In this document: positions 33,585-43,210 of the stretch, piece after piece
How the letters are laid out: each line of letters begins with the position of its first letter
Position numbering within the stretch: position 1 is the first letter of the stretch
From: Microbacterium limosum
GTDB taxonomy: Bacteria; Actinomycetota; Actinomycetes; Actinomycetales; Microbacteriaceae
Direction: 5' to 3'
DNA length: 64,000 bases
Assembly: GCF_036324365.1 (NCBI RefSeq)
Contig: NZ_CP137080.1
Coordinates: 2,480,001 to 2,544,000, forward strand
Notes under the pieces: generated by a model
Seen by the model: the letters and a program-made list of their open reading frames with translations, nothing else
Told to the model about the DNA's origin: nothing
The model's database searches: none
Program-made: the position numbers and the translations under genes

Positions 33585-34589
33585 TCAGTCGTCGTACGTC
33601 GCCTCGAAGCCCTCGAGGTTCGCGGCGGTGCCGATTCCCTTGCTGGGGGTGAGGTCCGCCTCGTTGATGGCCACCTCGACGTCCTCGCCCTGGTGCTTCT
33701 TGATGCCGAGCTCCGCGGCCGTGTAGCCGTTGAGGTAGAGGTCGAGCGTGTACGTCGCGAACCATTCGCCGCTGCGCACCGCCTCGACCGCCTGGCGCGA
33801 CGAGCCGTTGCCGACGAACATGACCGGGCTGTCGGCACCTGCCGCGAGCCGCGCGCCGCCGATGGCCTGCGAGGAGCCGATCACGACGTCCACATCCGGG
33901 TTGGCGGTGATGATGTCCTGGAACGCCGCCTGACCGGAGTCCGCGGTGTATCCGCCCTCGACCTGTGCGACGACCTCCGCACCGCCCGCCTCGAGGGTGT
34001 CGACGACGGCCTGCGTGCGGGCGTTGTCGAGCGGCAGCGCCCGGAAGCCCTCCATGTACCCGACCTGACACGGGTCCGCGCCGGCCTCTTCGCAGGCCAT
34101 CAGGCCCATCTCGCCGAGCTTCTCGCCGTTGACGACGGCGGGGTCCACGATCGAGATCGCACCTTCCACCTGGGGTTCGACGGTCTCGAAGTCGGGGCCG
34201 ACTGCCGTGAACTCGATGACGACCGTGATGCCGGCGGCGATCGCGTCTTCCAGCGGCTTCTGAACGACGAGGTTGTCATTGGCCTGGATGACGATGACGT
34301 CGTACTGGCCGGACGTGACGGCATCCGTCACCTGCTGCGCCTGCAGCTGGCCGTCGAAGTTGGAGTCGACGAACTCGGATGTCGCGCCCATCTCCTGCGC
34401 GGCAGCCTCGACGCCCTCATACACGCCCTGGGCGAACGAGTTCGCCGCGGCGAACCCGAAGAACCCGATGCTCAGCTGGTCGTCGCCGGCGGGTTCCGAG
34501 CCGGGCTCGGGGCCCGACGCGGCGCAGCCGGCCAGGAGTGCGACCGTGGCCAGTGCCAGGCCGGGGACTGCGAAGTACTTCCTCTTCAT
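33585..34589 (-). CDS. RbsB-like substrate-binding lipoprotein
   Basis: A 334-residue periplasmic-binding-protein of the sugar type 4 group. The signal peptide ends at LLAGC (Cys22). The mature sequence begins GFFGFAAANSFAQGVYEGV, continues with SGQYDVIVIQANDN and ends in the type-1 fold pattern VIGSSQAIGGARLAAG. The ATG at 34589 excludes a longer frame that lies in the intergenic region. It lies between hyuB (41 bp upstream) and the transporter genes. The ligand is probably the hydantoin-like compound degraded by the flanking enzymes. Confidence 0.88.
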   Translation of the reverse strand: MKRKYFAVPGLALATVALLAGCAASGPEPGSEPAGDDQLSIGFFGFAAANSFAQGVYEGVEAAAQEMGATSEFVDSNFDGQLQAQQVTDAVTSGQYDVIVIQANDNLVVQKPLEDAIAAGITVVIEFTAVGPDFETVEPQVEGAISIVDPAVVNGEKLGEMGLMACEEAGADPCQVGYMEGFRALPLDNARTQAVVDTLEAGGAEVVAQVEGGYTADSGQAAFQDIITANPDVDVVIGSSQAIGGARLAAGADSPVMFVGNGSSRQAVEAVRSGEWFATYTLDLYLNGYTAAELGIKKHQGEDVEVAINEADLTPSKGIGTAANLEGFEATYDD

Positions 34590-34629
34590 TGCAGGTACCG
34601 CTTCCTCTCGTTGGGGTGGAACTGTGATC

Positions 34630-36348
34630 TCATTCGGGGTGCACGTATCCGTAGTCCGCCCGGGCGCGCTCGACCGAGACGTAGCCGTTCTCCACGTCGT
34701 ACCGGACGGCCTCGTGATCGCGCTCCTCGGGTCGGCCGTAGCCGCCACCCCCGCCGACGGCCAGACGGATGACGGTGCCCTTCGTCGCAGGCTGGGCGTT
34801 GATCTTCAGGGTGCGGAACTCATCCGGCCCTCCGGGGTTGATGACCACCTCGGGACCCGCGGCGCCGTTCCCGTCGAAGAGCCCCCAGGCGGGGGTCTTC
34901 GAACGCTCGAACCAGAGACCGAAGACACCGTCTGCGAGGAACTCGTACTCGCGGATCACGCCGTTGCCCCCGCGCCAGCGTCCGGCACCACCCGAGTCCG
35001 GGCGGATCGAGTACTCGCGGATGCGGAACGGCCACTTCGTCTCGACCATCTCGATCGGGAAGTCCTGCAGCGAGCCGTTGACGTTGTTGATCAGCGCCGA
35101 CTCGCCGTCGGAGCCGTCCCACGCGCCCCAGCCGCCGAGGGTCGCCTCCATCGACACCCAGTTGCGACCCACGCGGGGGTCGAATCCGGCACTCGTGATG
35201 ATCATCGAGTCGCCGTGGCTCGCGGCGGCGACGCGGTCGGGCAGTGCCGGCGCCAGGGCGCGCGAGACCATGTCGATCAGCATCCCGAGGTGCGAGAAGT
35301 ACCACTGGCACGCAGCGGGCGCGACCGCCCCCAGCACGGAGCCCTCCCGCACCTTCACCGTGAGCGGCCGGAACGACCCGCCGTTGGAGTTGGTCTCGGG
35401 GCTCACGAGGATCTTGTAGCCGACGCGCAGGGCCGAGATGGCCTGGGCGACGCCGCAGTTGACCGGGCCCTGCGTCTGATCGGCCGACTCGGTGACGTCG
35501 AACTCGATCTGGTTGCCGGAGACCGTGACGGTCAGCTTGATGGGAATCGGGACATCGAGGTTGATGCCGTCGTTGTCGAGGAAGCCCTCGGCGGTGTACA
35601 CGCCGTCCGGGATCTCGCGCACCCGCTCGAGCTCGAGCTCCTCGGTCTGGCGGAAGATCTCGTCGCGTGCCGCCTCGATGACATCGAGTCCGTACTTGCG
35701 CACGAGCTCCTGCATGCGGACGGAGCCCATGCGCAGGGCCGCGACCATCGCGTGCATGTCGCCCACGGTCTGGTACGGGAAGCGGGTGTTCGTCTGGATC
35801 AGCTCGACGACGTCCGTCTCCACCCCCTGCGAGATGAGCTTGACCGGACCCATCCGGAAGCCCTCCTGGAAGATGTCGGTGGAGTCCATCGACGCCCCGA
35901 CATCCTTTCCGCCCATGTCCATCCAGTGGGCACGGGTGGCCGAGAAGCCGACCAGCACGCCGTCGACGAAGACCGGGGCGAAGATCGTCACGTCGTTGAG
36001 GTGGGTCCCGCCGATGTAGGCGTCGTTGAGGATCCAGACGTCGTCCTCACGCCAGACATCGCGACCGTACTTCTCCTCGACGGCCCTCGAACAGGTCTCG
36101 ATGTTTCCGAGGAACAGCGGCAGGCCCGCGGACTGCCCCAGCACCTGGTGGTTCTGGTCGAGCAGTGCCACGACGCAGTCGCCGCCTTCGTAGATGATCA
36201 TCGAGTACGCCGACCGGATGAGCGTGGCGTTCATGTCCTCCGCCGCGCTGGTCAGCGCGTTGCGCAGGATCTCCACGGTGACGGGGTCGACGGTGACCGG
36301 AGCGGCCGCGGCATCGAGGGCGGTGGTGTCGACGGTGGTCGAAGTCAT
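34630..36348 (-). CDS. hyuB: Hydantoinase/oxoprolinase beta subunit
   Basis: A 572-residue HyuB protein. HyuB, with HyuA, forms an ATP-dependent enzyme that opens hydantoins, 5-oxoproline or related rings (members also include acetone and acetophenone carboxylases). Family blocks: VTVEILRNALTSAAEDMNATLIRSAYS at the N-terminus, the metal-site region HLNDVTIFAPVFVDG with the preceding ILNDAYIGGTH, and the C-terminal RPDSGGAGRWRGGNG and GGGGYGRPEERD motifs. Length is normal. It starts 3 bp after hyuA, so they are clearly co-translated. Confidence 0.92.
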   Translation of the reverse strand: MTSTTVDTTALDAAAAPVTVDPVTVEILRNALTSAAEDMNATLIRSAYSMIIYEGGDCVVALLDQNHQVLGQSAGLPLFLGNIETCSRAVEEKYGRDVWREDDVWILNDAYIGGTHLNDVTIFAPVFVDGVLVGFSATRAHWMDMGGKDVGASMDSTDIFQEGFRMGPVKLISQGVETDVVELIQTNTRFPYQTVGDMHAMVAALRMGSVRMQELVRKYGLDVIEAARDEIFRQTEELELERVREIPDGVYTAEGFLDNDGINLDVPIPIKLTVTVSGNQIEFDVTESADQTQGPVNCGVAQAISALRVGYKILVSPETNSNGGSFRPLTVKVREGSVLGAVAPAACQWYFSHLGMLIDMVSRALAPALPDRVAAASHGDSMIITSAGFDPRVGRNWVSMEATLGGWGAWDGSDGESALINNVNGSLQDFPIEMVETKWPFRIREYSIRPDSGGAGRWRGGNGVIREYEFLADGVFGLWFERSKTPAWGLFDGNGAAGPEVVINPGGPDEFRTLKINAQPATKGTVIRLAVGGGGGYGRPEERDHEAVRYDVENGYVSVERARADYGYVHPE

Positions 36349-36351
36349 GAT

Positions 36352-38406
36352 TCAGGCCTCACTTTCGATTTCGAGGTTCGTGATGATGAGCGAGCCGTGC
36401 TCGTCGACCGTGACCGAGAAGCCCGGCGGCACGACCGTCGTGGCGGTCGCCTCGATGACGATCGCCGGTCCGGTGAACACGTGTCCCGCCCGCAGCGCGT
36501 CCCGCTCGGTGACGACCGTGTCGACCTCCTGACCGTCGAAGATGACCTTGCGGACCTCGTGGTCGAACTCGGGGCCGTCGGCCTGTCCGATCGTGAAGGT
36601 GTTCGCCGACTCGAGCCGGCCGACGACGCGCGTGCGCAGCGTGACGATCTCGATCGGAGCGCCCAGAGTGGAGTGCCCGTAGCGCGCCTCGTACGCTTTC
36701 GCGAAGCGCGCGCCGAGCGCGTCGAGGAAGCCCTCCTGCAGCGGTTCGTCCGCGTTCTCGAGCGGGACGGTCAGGAAGTACTCCTGCCCCAGGTAGCGGA
36801 CGTCGACCGAGTGCTCGGCGTATCGGTCCGCCGCGGGGATGCCTTCGCTCTCGAGCGAGGCAAGCGCCTCGGTCTCGACTCTGCGCAGAACCCGGCTCAT
36901 GTCGGTCGAGTCGATGTCCTCGTCGAGGAAGTAGTAGGGCTCGGTGAAGTCGCGCCGGATGTCGCCCTGCAGCATGCCCCACGCGGAGAACGCCCCGGGG
37001 AACCGAGGCACGATCGTCTCGCGGATGCCGAGCTCCTTGGCCAGGAAGACCGCGTGCATCGGACCCGCGCCGCCGAACGCCACGAGGGAGAAGTCGCGCG
37101 GCTCGATGCCGCGGGAGATGGTGATGGTCCGGATGGCCTGCGCCATCTGGGAGTTGGCGACGTTGCAGATGCCCTCTGCCATCTGCACCACGTCGAACCC
37201 GAGCTGCTCGCCGACGGATTCGATGGCGCTGACTGCGGCCGCGTGATCCAGACGCATCTGTCCGCCGGCGAAGTTCTCGGCGTCGACGCGGCCGAGCACG
37301 AAGTTCGCGTCCGTCACCGTGGGCTCGGTGCCGCCGCGGCCGTAGCACGCCGGTCCGGGCTGGGCGCCCGCCGATCGCGGGCCGACGCGCAGTCCGCCCG
37401 CCTCGACCCATGCGACCGAGCCGCCGCCCGCGCCGATTGTGTGGATGTTGACGATGCTCATCAGCATCGGCAGGCCTTCGAGCGTCGCCTCCGTCGAGAC
37501 GTCCGGCACGCCGTTCACGACGAGCGACACGTCGAAGGAGGTGCCGCCCATGTCCACGCCGATCAGGTTGTCGTTGCCCACGATCTTCGTCAGGGCTTCC
37601 CCGCCGATCGCACCGCCGACCGGGCCGGACAGAAGCGTCTGAAGGGGACGCTCGCGCGCCGACTTGGCGGTGAGCACGCCACCGGAGGACTGCATGATGT
37701 GCAGCGGGGCATCGACGCCGCGTGCCGTCAGCTTCTCCTCGAGATCGACAAGGTAGCTGCGCACGACCGGGCCGGTGTACGCCTCGATGACCGCCGACGA
37801 GGTGCGCTCGTACTCGCGCCATTCCTTGGCGGCCTCGTGCGAGAGCGAGACCGTGAAGTCCTCGCCGAGCACCTCGCGCAGGATCTCACGGGTGCGCAGC
37901 TCGTGCGCGGGGTTCCGATAGCTGAAGAGGTACCCGACGGCGACGGCACCGTAGCCTTCGTCCTTCGCACGGATGGCGGCGGCGCGGACGGCGTCCTCGT
38001 CGAGGGGGACCAGCTCGCTGCCGTCGTACTGGAAGCGACCGGGGATGCCGATCACATCCTTGCGCTCGACGAGCGGCTCGGGCTTGCGATACTGCGCGTC
38101 GTAGAGGCGCATTCGCGGGCCCCGCGCGATGTGGTAGACGTCCTGAACGCCGTCCGTCGCCAGGAGCAGCACGCGCACTCCGCGTCTCTCGAGGAAGGCG
38201 TTCAAGCCCTGGGTCGTGCCGTGCACGATGAAGTCGATGTCCGCCAGATCGTCGATGATCGACTCGAGGCCTCCCAGGACTCCGGTGCTCAAGTGGCCCG
38301 GGGTCGTCGACGCCTTGGTCGCTCGGAACTCCCCCGTCGACTCATTGAATGTCACGATGTCCGTGAAGGTTCCGCCGATGTCCATCGACACCCTGTAGCT
38401 GGTCAC
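36352..38406 (-). CDS. hyuA: Hydantoinase/oxoprolinase alpha subunit
   Basis: A 684-residue HyuA protein: the N-terminal ASKHA ATP-binding motif MDIGGTFTDIV at residues 8-18, HGTTQGLNAFLERRG, then the central QSSGGVLTAKSARERPLQTLLSGPVGG and VDMGGTSFDVSLV phosphate loop of the second half. The start is GTG at 38406 with AGGAGG 6-7 bp upstream. It is the first gene of the cluster, so the main promoter should lie in 38407-38654, where I see no clear operator. The two subunits may act on hydantoin, thiohydantoin or oxoproline-type rings; the exact substrate is not visible. Confidence 0.92.
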   Translation of the reverse strand: MTSYRVSMDIGGTFTDIVTFNESTGEFRATKASTTPGHLSTGVLGGLESIIDDLADIDFIVHGTTQGLNAFLERRGVRVLLLATDGVQDVYHIARGPRMRLYDAQYRKPEPLVERKDVIGIPGRFQYDGSELVPLDEDAVRAAAIRAKDEGYGAVAVGYLFSYRNPAHELRTREILREVLGEDFTVSLSHEAAKEWREYERTSSAVIEAYTGPVVRSYLVDLEEKLTARGVDAPLHIMQSSGGVLTAKSARERPLQTLLSGPVGGAIGGEALTKIVGNDNLIGVDMGGTSFDVSLVVNGVPDVSTEATLEGLPMLMSIVNIHTIGAGGGSVAWVEAGGLRVGPRSAGAQPGPACYGRGGTEPTVTDANFVLGRVDAENFAGGQMRLDHAAAVSAIESVGEQLGFDVVQMAEGICNVANSQMAQAIRTITISRGIEPRDFSLVAFGGAGPMHAVFLAKELGIRETIVPRFPGAFSAWGMLQGDIRRDFTEPYYFLDEDIDSTDMSRVLRRVETEALASLESEGIPAADRYAEHSVDVRYLGQEYFLTVPLENADEPLQEGFLDALGARFAKAYEARYGHSTLGAPIEIVTLRTRVVGRLESANTFTIGQADGPEFDHEVRKVIFDGQEVDTVVTERDALRAGHVFTGPAIVIEATATTVVPPGFSVTVDEHGSLIITNLEIESEA

Positions 38407-38654
38407 TGCTTGCCTCCTGCTGGGTCTGATTAGCGTGCATCGTATGAGTCGCGCCGGATCTGTTGGCGTGCACTTTGCCTACTCGCGCCGGTACAGTCAG
38501 GGCGTTATGACCAAATGAGCCGAGGCGGGACGCGGAACCTTCGCGGCGAGTGGCCTGCAGCCGCGATTTCACAATGGAGTTCGCGGCCCTGACGGTCATG
38601 TTTCGGGCGTGTAAGACGTGTGTTAACCGAATTGCCCAGCGTCGGGCCGACTGC

Positions 38655-39545
38655 TCAGCGTTGCTGGCGCGCCGCGAGCGCGTCCTTCAGCGCTGCCAGC
38701 ACCGCTGCGATCGCGGGGCTCTTGCGGGACGCCGTTCGGGCCGCCGCGAAGACCTCACGCTCGGGCCGGCCCGGTAGATCGACGAGGCGGACGGCGCCAC
38801 CGTCCTGCGCCCACACGAGGTCGGGCAACATCGCGACGGCGTGTCCCGATGCCACCAGCCGGATGTGCGCAGTCAGGTCGGTCGCCTCGTACCGCACATC
38901 GGGTTCGAAGCCCGCCGCACGGCACTGCTGCACGGCCCAGTTGCGCACCGCCGTCCCCGACGGTTCGAAGATCCACGCCCGCTCCGCGAGGTCCGCCAGG
39001 CGGTGAGCCGGATCCTCCGCCGGCAGCGCGAGGCGGATCGGATCGGTGCCGAGGCTCGTCCGATCGATGCCCGCGCGGAGCTCGCGCGTGTGACCCGGGT
39101 ACTGCTCGGCCACCACCAGGTCAAATGTCCGTGCCGCGAGCTCGAACAGGGCGTCCTCGGGGGGCATTTCCCGGTACTCGAGGCGCACGGCCGCCCCACG
39201 ATCGGCCAGCAGACCAAGCGCGGCCGGCACCAGCGACTGCGCGGCGGTGGGCATGACCGCGATGCGAACCCGCGACTCCCCCGCCCCGGAATCCCGCAGT
39301 TCGGCGCGCGCGGCCTCGTCGAGCTCGAGCACTCGCGCAGCGTGCCGCGCCAACCGCACCCCTTCCGCAGTGAGCCGCACACGCCGCCCATCCGGTTCGA
39401 GCAGCACGGCACCCGCCTCGCGCTCGAGAAGCCCGAGCTGCTGCGAAACGGTCGAGGAGCTGTAGCCCAGCGCCCGCGCGACCTCGGCGATCGTGCCCCT
39501 CAGGCTGAGCTCGTGCAGCAGACGTAGTCGTCGTAACTCGAGCAT
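38655..39545 (-). CDS. LysR family transcriptional regulator
   Basis: A 296-residue LysR-type regulator: winged helix at residues 1-60 (RRLRLLHELSLRGTIAEVARALGYSSSTVSQQL) and a periplasmic-binding-like effector domain to the end. The ATG at 39545 (LELRRLRL...) is preferred over a TTG three codons upstream because it gives the standard family N-terminus. It is divergent from putA with 122 bp between them, and LysR proteins usually regulate the divergent neighbour, here proline catabolism. A role in the hyu cluster, 248 bp downstream on the same strand, is less likely but possible. Confidence 0.9.
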   Translation of the reverse strand: MLELRRLRLLHELSLRGTIAEVARALGYSSSTVSQQLGLLEREAGAVLLEPDGRRVRLTAEGVRLARHAARVLELDEAARAELRDSGAGESRVRIAVMPTAAQSLVPAALGLLADRGAAVRLEYREMPPEDALFELAARTFDLVVAEQYPGHTRELRAGIDRTSLGTDPIRLALPAEDPAHRLADLAERAWIFEPSGTAVRNWAVQQCRAAGFEPDVRYEATDLTAHIRLVASGHAVAMLPDLVWAQDGGAVRLVDLPGRPEREVFAAARTASRKSPAIAAVLAALKDALAARQQR

Positions 39546-39589
39546 GCGGTCCAATCATCGGTTTTCTCGAAGAGTACTCGATATGAACA

Positions 39590-39616
39590 TGCGCTTTTCA
39601 TGATGCGTTTTCCTGA
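39590..39616. promoter_or_regulatory. Tandem imperfect repeat in the lysR-putA promoter region
   Basis: TGCGCTTTTCATGA (39590-39603) is followed directly by TGCGTTTTCCTGA (39604-39616), two near-identical units adjacent in the divergent promoter region. This could be a regulator-binding array for proline-responsive control of putA. Confidence 0.4.
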
Positions 39617-39667
39617 TGACACTGGGAGTCCCCGCACCCGCGGGGCACACTTCTCTGGAGGAAACCC

Positions 39668-42600
39668 ATGTCGCTCTCCCCCTCGATGAATCCGATCGGC
39701 GGAGAATCCCGCGCGGACGACGCGGTCGCCGACCTCGCGGACGACGCGGTCGCGCTCGTGCAGGCATGGCTGGAAGAGGCGCGCGGGGTGCCGGTCGACA
39801 AGTCGGCGCGTCGCCTCGCCGGGGTCCTGGGCGACGAGAACGGACTCGCGTTCACCGTTGGGTTCGTCGACGGAGTGGTGCGCCCGGAGGACACCGCGGT
39901 GGCGGCACGCAACCTGCGTGCTCTCGCGCCCCTCACGCCCCGATTTCTTCCCACGCCGCTGCGCGCGCTCGTTCGCCTGGGCGGAAGCCTCGCTCCGATA
40001 ATCCCCGGCGTCGTCGTCCCGATCAGCCGGCGGGTGCTGCGCTCGATGGTCCGGCATCTCATCGTCGATGCGACGGATCGGCGACTGGGACCGGCCATCC
40101 GCCGCATCCGCTCGGCCGACGGCGTGCGGCTCAACGTCAACCTGCTGGGCGAGGCGATCCTGGGCCAGGACGAGGCGGCCCGGCGGCTCGACGGCACGCG
40201 CCGCCTGCTCAGCCGGGACGATGTCGACTACGTGTCGATCAAGGTCTCGTCCACCGTCGCACCCCACAGCCCCTGGGCGTTCGACGAGGCCGTCGCGCAC
40301 GCCGCCGACGCACTGGTCCCGCTCTTCAGGATCGCGCGCGACGCGCCCACGGGTCGCAAATTCATCAACCTCGACATGGAGGAGTACAAGGACCTCGACC
40401 TGACGCTCGCCGTCTTCACGTCGATCCTGGAGCGCCCCGAGTTCCGAACGCTGGAAGCGGGCATCGTCCTGCAGGCCTATCTACCGGACGCGCTGGGCGC
40501 CATGATGCGCCTGCAGGAATGGGCGGGCAAGCGGGTCTCGGAGGGCGGAGCGCCGATCAAGGTCCGCGTCGTGAAGGGGGCGAACCTGCCCATGGAGCGC
40601 GTGGACGCCGAGGTTCACGACTGGCCCCTCGCCACGTGGTCCACGAAGCAGGAGTCCGACTCTTCGTACAAGGCCGTTCTCGAATACGCCCTCCGGCCCG
40701 AGCACACGCCCGCCGTGCGCATCGGCGTCGCCGGCCACAACCTCTTCGACATCGCGCTCGCCTGGCTGCTGGCGCAGCGCCGGGGAGTGACCGACGCCAT
40801 CGAGTTCGAGATGCTGCTCGGAATGGCGTCCGCGCAGGCGAGCGTCGTCCGGCGGACGGTCGGCTCGCTTCTGCTGTACACACCCGTGGTCCACCCGGCA
40901 GAGTTCGACGTCGCCATCGCCTACCTGATCCGCAGGCTGGAGGAGGGCGCCTCCAGCGACAACTTCATGTCCGCCGTCTTCGAGCTCGACAGCGACCCCG
41001 CCCTCTTCGCCCGGGAGCGTGACCGGTTCATCGCCTCGACGAAGGCGATCCCGCGCGATGTGCCGCAGCCCCGGCGGCGCCAGGACCGCCGGCGCGCACC
41101 GGGAACCACTGCCGTCGACGCCTTCCGCAACGCGGCAGACACCGATCCGAGCCTCGCGGCGAACCGCGTGTGGGCAGAGCACATCCGGGGCCGGATGCAG
41201 TCATCCTCCCTCGGTGAGCGCACCGTGATCGAGAACACGCTGTCGGACGTCCGTGCGCTCGACAGCGTGATCGCCGGGACCGTCGAAGCGGGCGCGGGAT
41301 GGCGGGCGCTCGGCGAGGATGCCCGGGCCCGGATCCTGCACCGAGCCGGCGACATCCTCGAGGCCCGCCGCGCGGAGCTGCTCGAGGTGATGGGGTCCGA
41401 GTGCGGCAAGGTCATCGAACAGGGCGACCCCGAGGTCTCCGAGGCGATCGACTTCGCGCACTACTACGCCGAGAGCGGGCGGGCGCTCGCCGGAATGCGG
41501 GGAGCCGCCGCCGTACCCGCACGCCTCACCGTCGTCACGCCGCCGTGGAACTTCCCCGTCGCGATCCCGGCCGGCTCGACGCTCGCCGCGCTCGCCGCAG
41601 GGTCGCCCGTCATCATCAAGCCCGCGCGCCGGGCGCGCCGCTCCGGCGCGGTCATGGTCGAGGCGCTCTGGGAGGCAGGCGTGCCGCGCGACGTCCTCCA
41701 GTTCGTCCAGCTCGAAGGACGCGAGCTCGGCGACCGGCTGATCGGTCACCCCGCTGTGGAGCGCGTGATCCTGACGGGTGGGTATGAGACCGCCGAGTCC
41801 TTCCGCGCGATGCGACCCGACCTTCCGCTGCTGGCGGAGACGAGCGGCAAGAACGCGATCATCGTCACGCCGAGCGCCGACCTCGACCTCGCCGCCAAGG
41901 ATGTCGCGTACTCGGCATTCGGCCACGCGGGTCAGAAGTGCTCTGCCGCATCGCTCGTCATCCTCGTGGGCTCGGTCGCCTCGTCGCAGCGTTTCCGGCG
42001 TCAGCTGGTCGATGCGGTGCGCGCGTACGACGTCGGGATGCCCTGGGACGGCACGGCGCGGATCGGACCGCTCATCGCCCCGGCCGAGGGCAAGCTGCTC
42101 CACGCCCTCACCGAACTCGAGCCGGGAGAGCGCTGGGCGCTCGCGCCCGAGAGGCTCGACGACGAGGGCGCGCTGTGGCGACCCGGCATCCGTGACGGCG
42201 TGATGCCCGGATCGCCCTTCCACCTCACCGAATACTTCGGCCCCGTGCTGGGGATCATGACCGCAGCATCGCTCGATGAGGCGGTGCGGCTGGTGAACGC
42301 GATCGACTACGGGCTGACGTCGGGACTGCACTCGCTGGACGAGGACGAGATCGCGCAGTGGATGGCCACCGTCGAGGCCGGGAACCTGTATGTCAATCGG
42401 GGGACCACGGGAGCCATCGTGCAACGGCAGCCGTTCGGCGGCTGGAAGAAGGCCTCGGTGGGGACCGGGACGAAAGCCGGCGGCCCGAATTACCTGATCG
42501 GGCTCTCGGACTGGATCGATTCGCCCGTGGCGGCAGCGGCGGTGACGGACCCGCTCTCTCGCGCGGCCCTGGCCGCCGCGCACGGCGCCGAGGCCGCCGA

Positions 42601-43147
42601 CGTGGATTGGCTGGGCGGAGCTCTCGCTGCGGACGAATCGGCGTGGGCCGACGAGTTCGGGGTGGTCCGCGACGTGACCGGCCTCGAGAGCGAGCAGAAC
42701 GCGCTGCGTTACCAGGCCGTGCCGGTGACCGTCCGCGCCGACGGCGGCCGCGCGGTCGACCTCATCCGCGTCGTCGCGGCAGGCCTGCGGGCAGGATCGG
42801 ACGTGTCGGTGAGCGCCGCGGGCGAGCCCTCCGCCGCGGTACGGGAGTGGCTGTCCGATTCCGGCGTGCCGTTGTCGATCGAGTCCGACCGGGCGTGGTT
42901 CTCGCGGGCATCTTCGCTGAGCGGTGCCGGGGGCAGGATCCGGCTGATCGGGGGCGACTCAGCGCGCCTCGCCGCACATCTCGGCGGTACGCCCGCAATC
43001 GCCGTCTACGCCGGCCCCGTGACGTCGGCGGGGCGGGTCGAGATGCTCGCGTTCGTGCGCGAGCAGGCCGTCTCGATCTCCGCTCACCGGTTCGGAACGC
43101 CACGCCGGTACGAGATCGACCGGCTCCTGCCCGCGGCTCGCTCCTGA
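39668..43147 (+). CDS. putA: Bifunctional proline dehydrogenase/P5C dehydrogenase
   Basis: A 1159-residue PutA-type enzyme oxidising proline to glutamate in two steps. Residues about 80-430 form the FAD-dependent proline dehydrogenase barrel (VNLLGEAILG, DYVSIKVSS, YLPDALGAMMRLQEWA, RVVKGANLPMERV). Residues about 470-990 form the aldehyde dehydrogenase, with VTPPWNFPVAIPAGS, catalytic Glu724 in LLAETSGKN and catalytic Cys758 in GQKCSAASLV, and a late NLYVNRGTTGAIVQRQPFGGW block. A C-terminal domain of about 170 residues completes the protein. There is no N-terminal DNA-binding domain, so it is not autoregulatory. ATG with GGAGG 6 bp upstream. The glutamate produced links well with the amino-acid-yielding hyu cluster next to it. 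Confidence 0.95.
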   Translation: MSLSPSMNPIGGESRADDAVADLADDAVALVQAWLEEARGVPVDKSARRLAGVLGDENGLAFTVGFVDGVVRPEDTAVAARNLRALAPLTPRFLPTPLRALVRLGGSLAPIIPGVVVPISRRVLRSMVRHLIVDATDRRLGPAIRRIRSADGVRLNVNLLGEAILGQDEAARRLDGTRRLLSRDDVDYVSIKVSSTVAPHSPWAFDEAVAHAADALVPLFRIARDAPTGRKFINLDMEEYKDLDLTLAVFTSILERPEFRTLEAGIVLQAYLPDALGAMMRLQEWAGKRVSEGGAPIKVRVVKGANLPMERVDAEVHDWPLATWSTKQESDSSYKAVLEYALRPEHTPAVRIGVAGHNLFDIALAWLLAQRRGVTDAIEFEMLLGMASAQASVVRRTVGSLLLYTPVVHPAEFDVAIAYLIRRLEEGASSDNFMSAVFELDSDPALFARERDRFIASTKAIPRDVPQPRRRQDRRRAPGTTAVDAFRNAADTDPSLAANRVWAEHIRGRMQSSSLGERTVIENTLSDVRALDSVIAGTVEAGAGWRALGEDARARILHRAGDILEARRAELLEVMGSECGKVIEQGDPEVSEAIDFAHYYAESGRALAGMRGAAAVPARLTVVTPPWNFPVAIPAGSTLAALAAGSPVIIKPARRARRSGAVMVEALWEAGVPRDVLQFVQLEGRELGDRLIGHPAVERVILTGGYETAESFRAMRPDLPLLAETSGKNAIIVTPSADLDLAAKDVAYSAFGHAGQKCSAASLVILVGSVASSQRFRRQLVDAVRAYDVGMPWDGTARIGPLIAPAEGKLLHALTELEPGERWALAPERLDDEGALWRPGIRDGVMPGSPFHLTEYFGPVLGIMTAASLDEAVRLVNAIDYGLTSGLHSLDEDEIAQWMATVEAGNLYVNRGTTGAIVQRQPFGGWKKASVGTGTKAGGPNYLIGLSDWIDSPVAAAAVTDPLSRAALAAAHGAEAADVDWLGGALAADESAWADEFGVVRDVTGLESEQNALRYQAVPVTVRADGGRAVDLIRVVAAGLRAGSDVSVSAAGEPSAAVREWLSDSGVPLSIESDRAWFSRASSLSGAGGRIRLIGGDSARLAAHLGGTPAIAVYAGPVTSAGRVEMLAFVREQAVSISAHRFGTPRRYEIDRLLPAARS

Positions 43148-43210
43148 GCCGGGGCGGTCTCGACCCGTCGAACCCGGCGGCGACGGGATGCCGCGGGCAG
43201 CCGTACCTCG

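Noticed and set aside
34273..38433. A 1386-codon open frame on the plus strand opposite hyuA and hyuB
   Set aside because: It is the high-GC shadow of the two clear hydantoinase genes; its sequence is a low-complexity mix of Arg, Asp, His and Val with no domain pattern.
42510..42530. GGATCGATTC inside putA and a similar string near 1807 as extra LacI operators
   Set aside because: They lack the full GAATCGATTC palindrome, lie inside coding sequence and have no promoter context.
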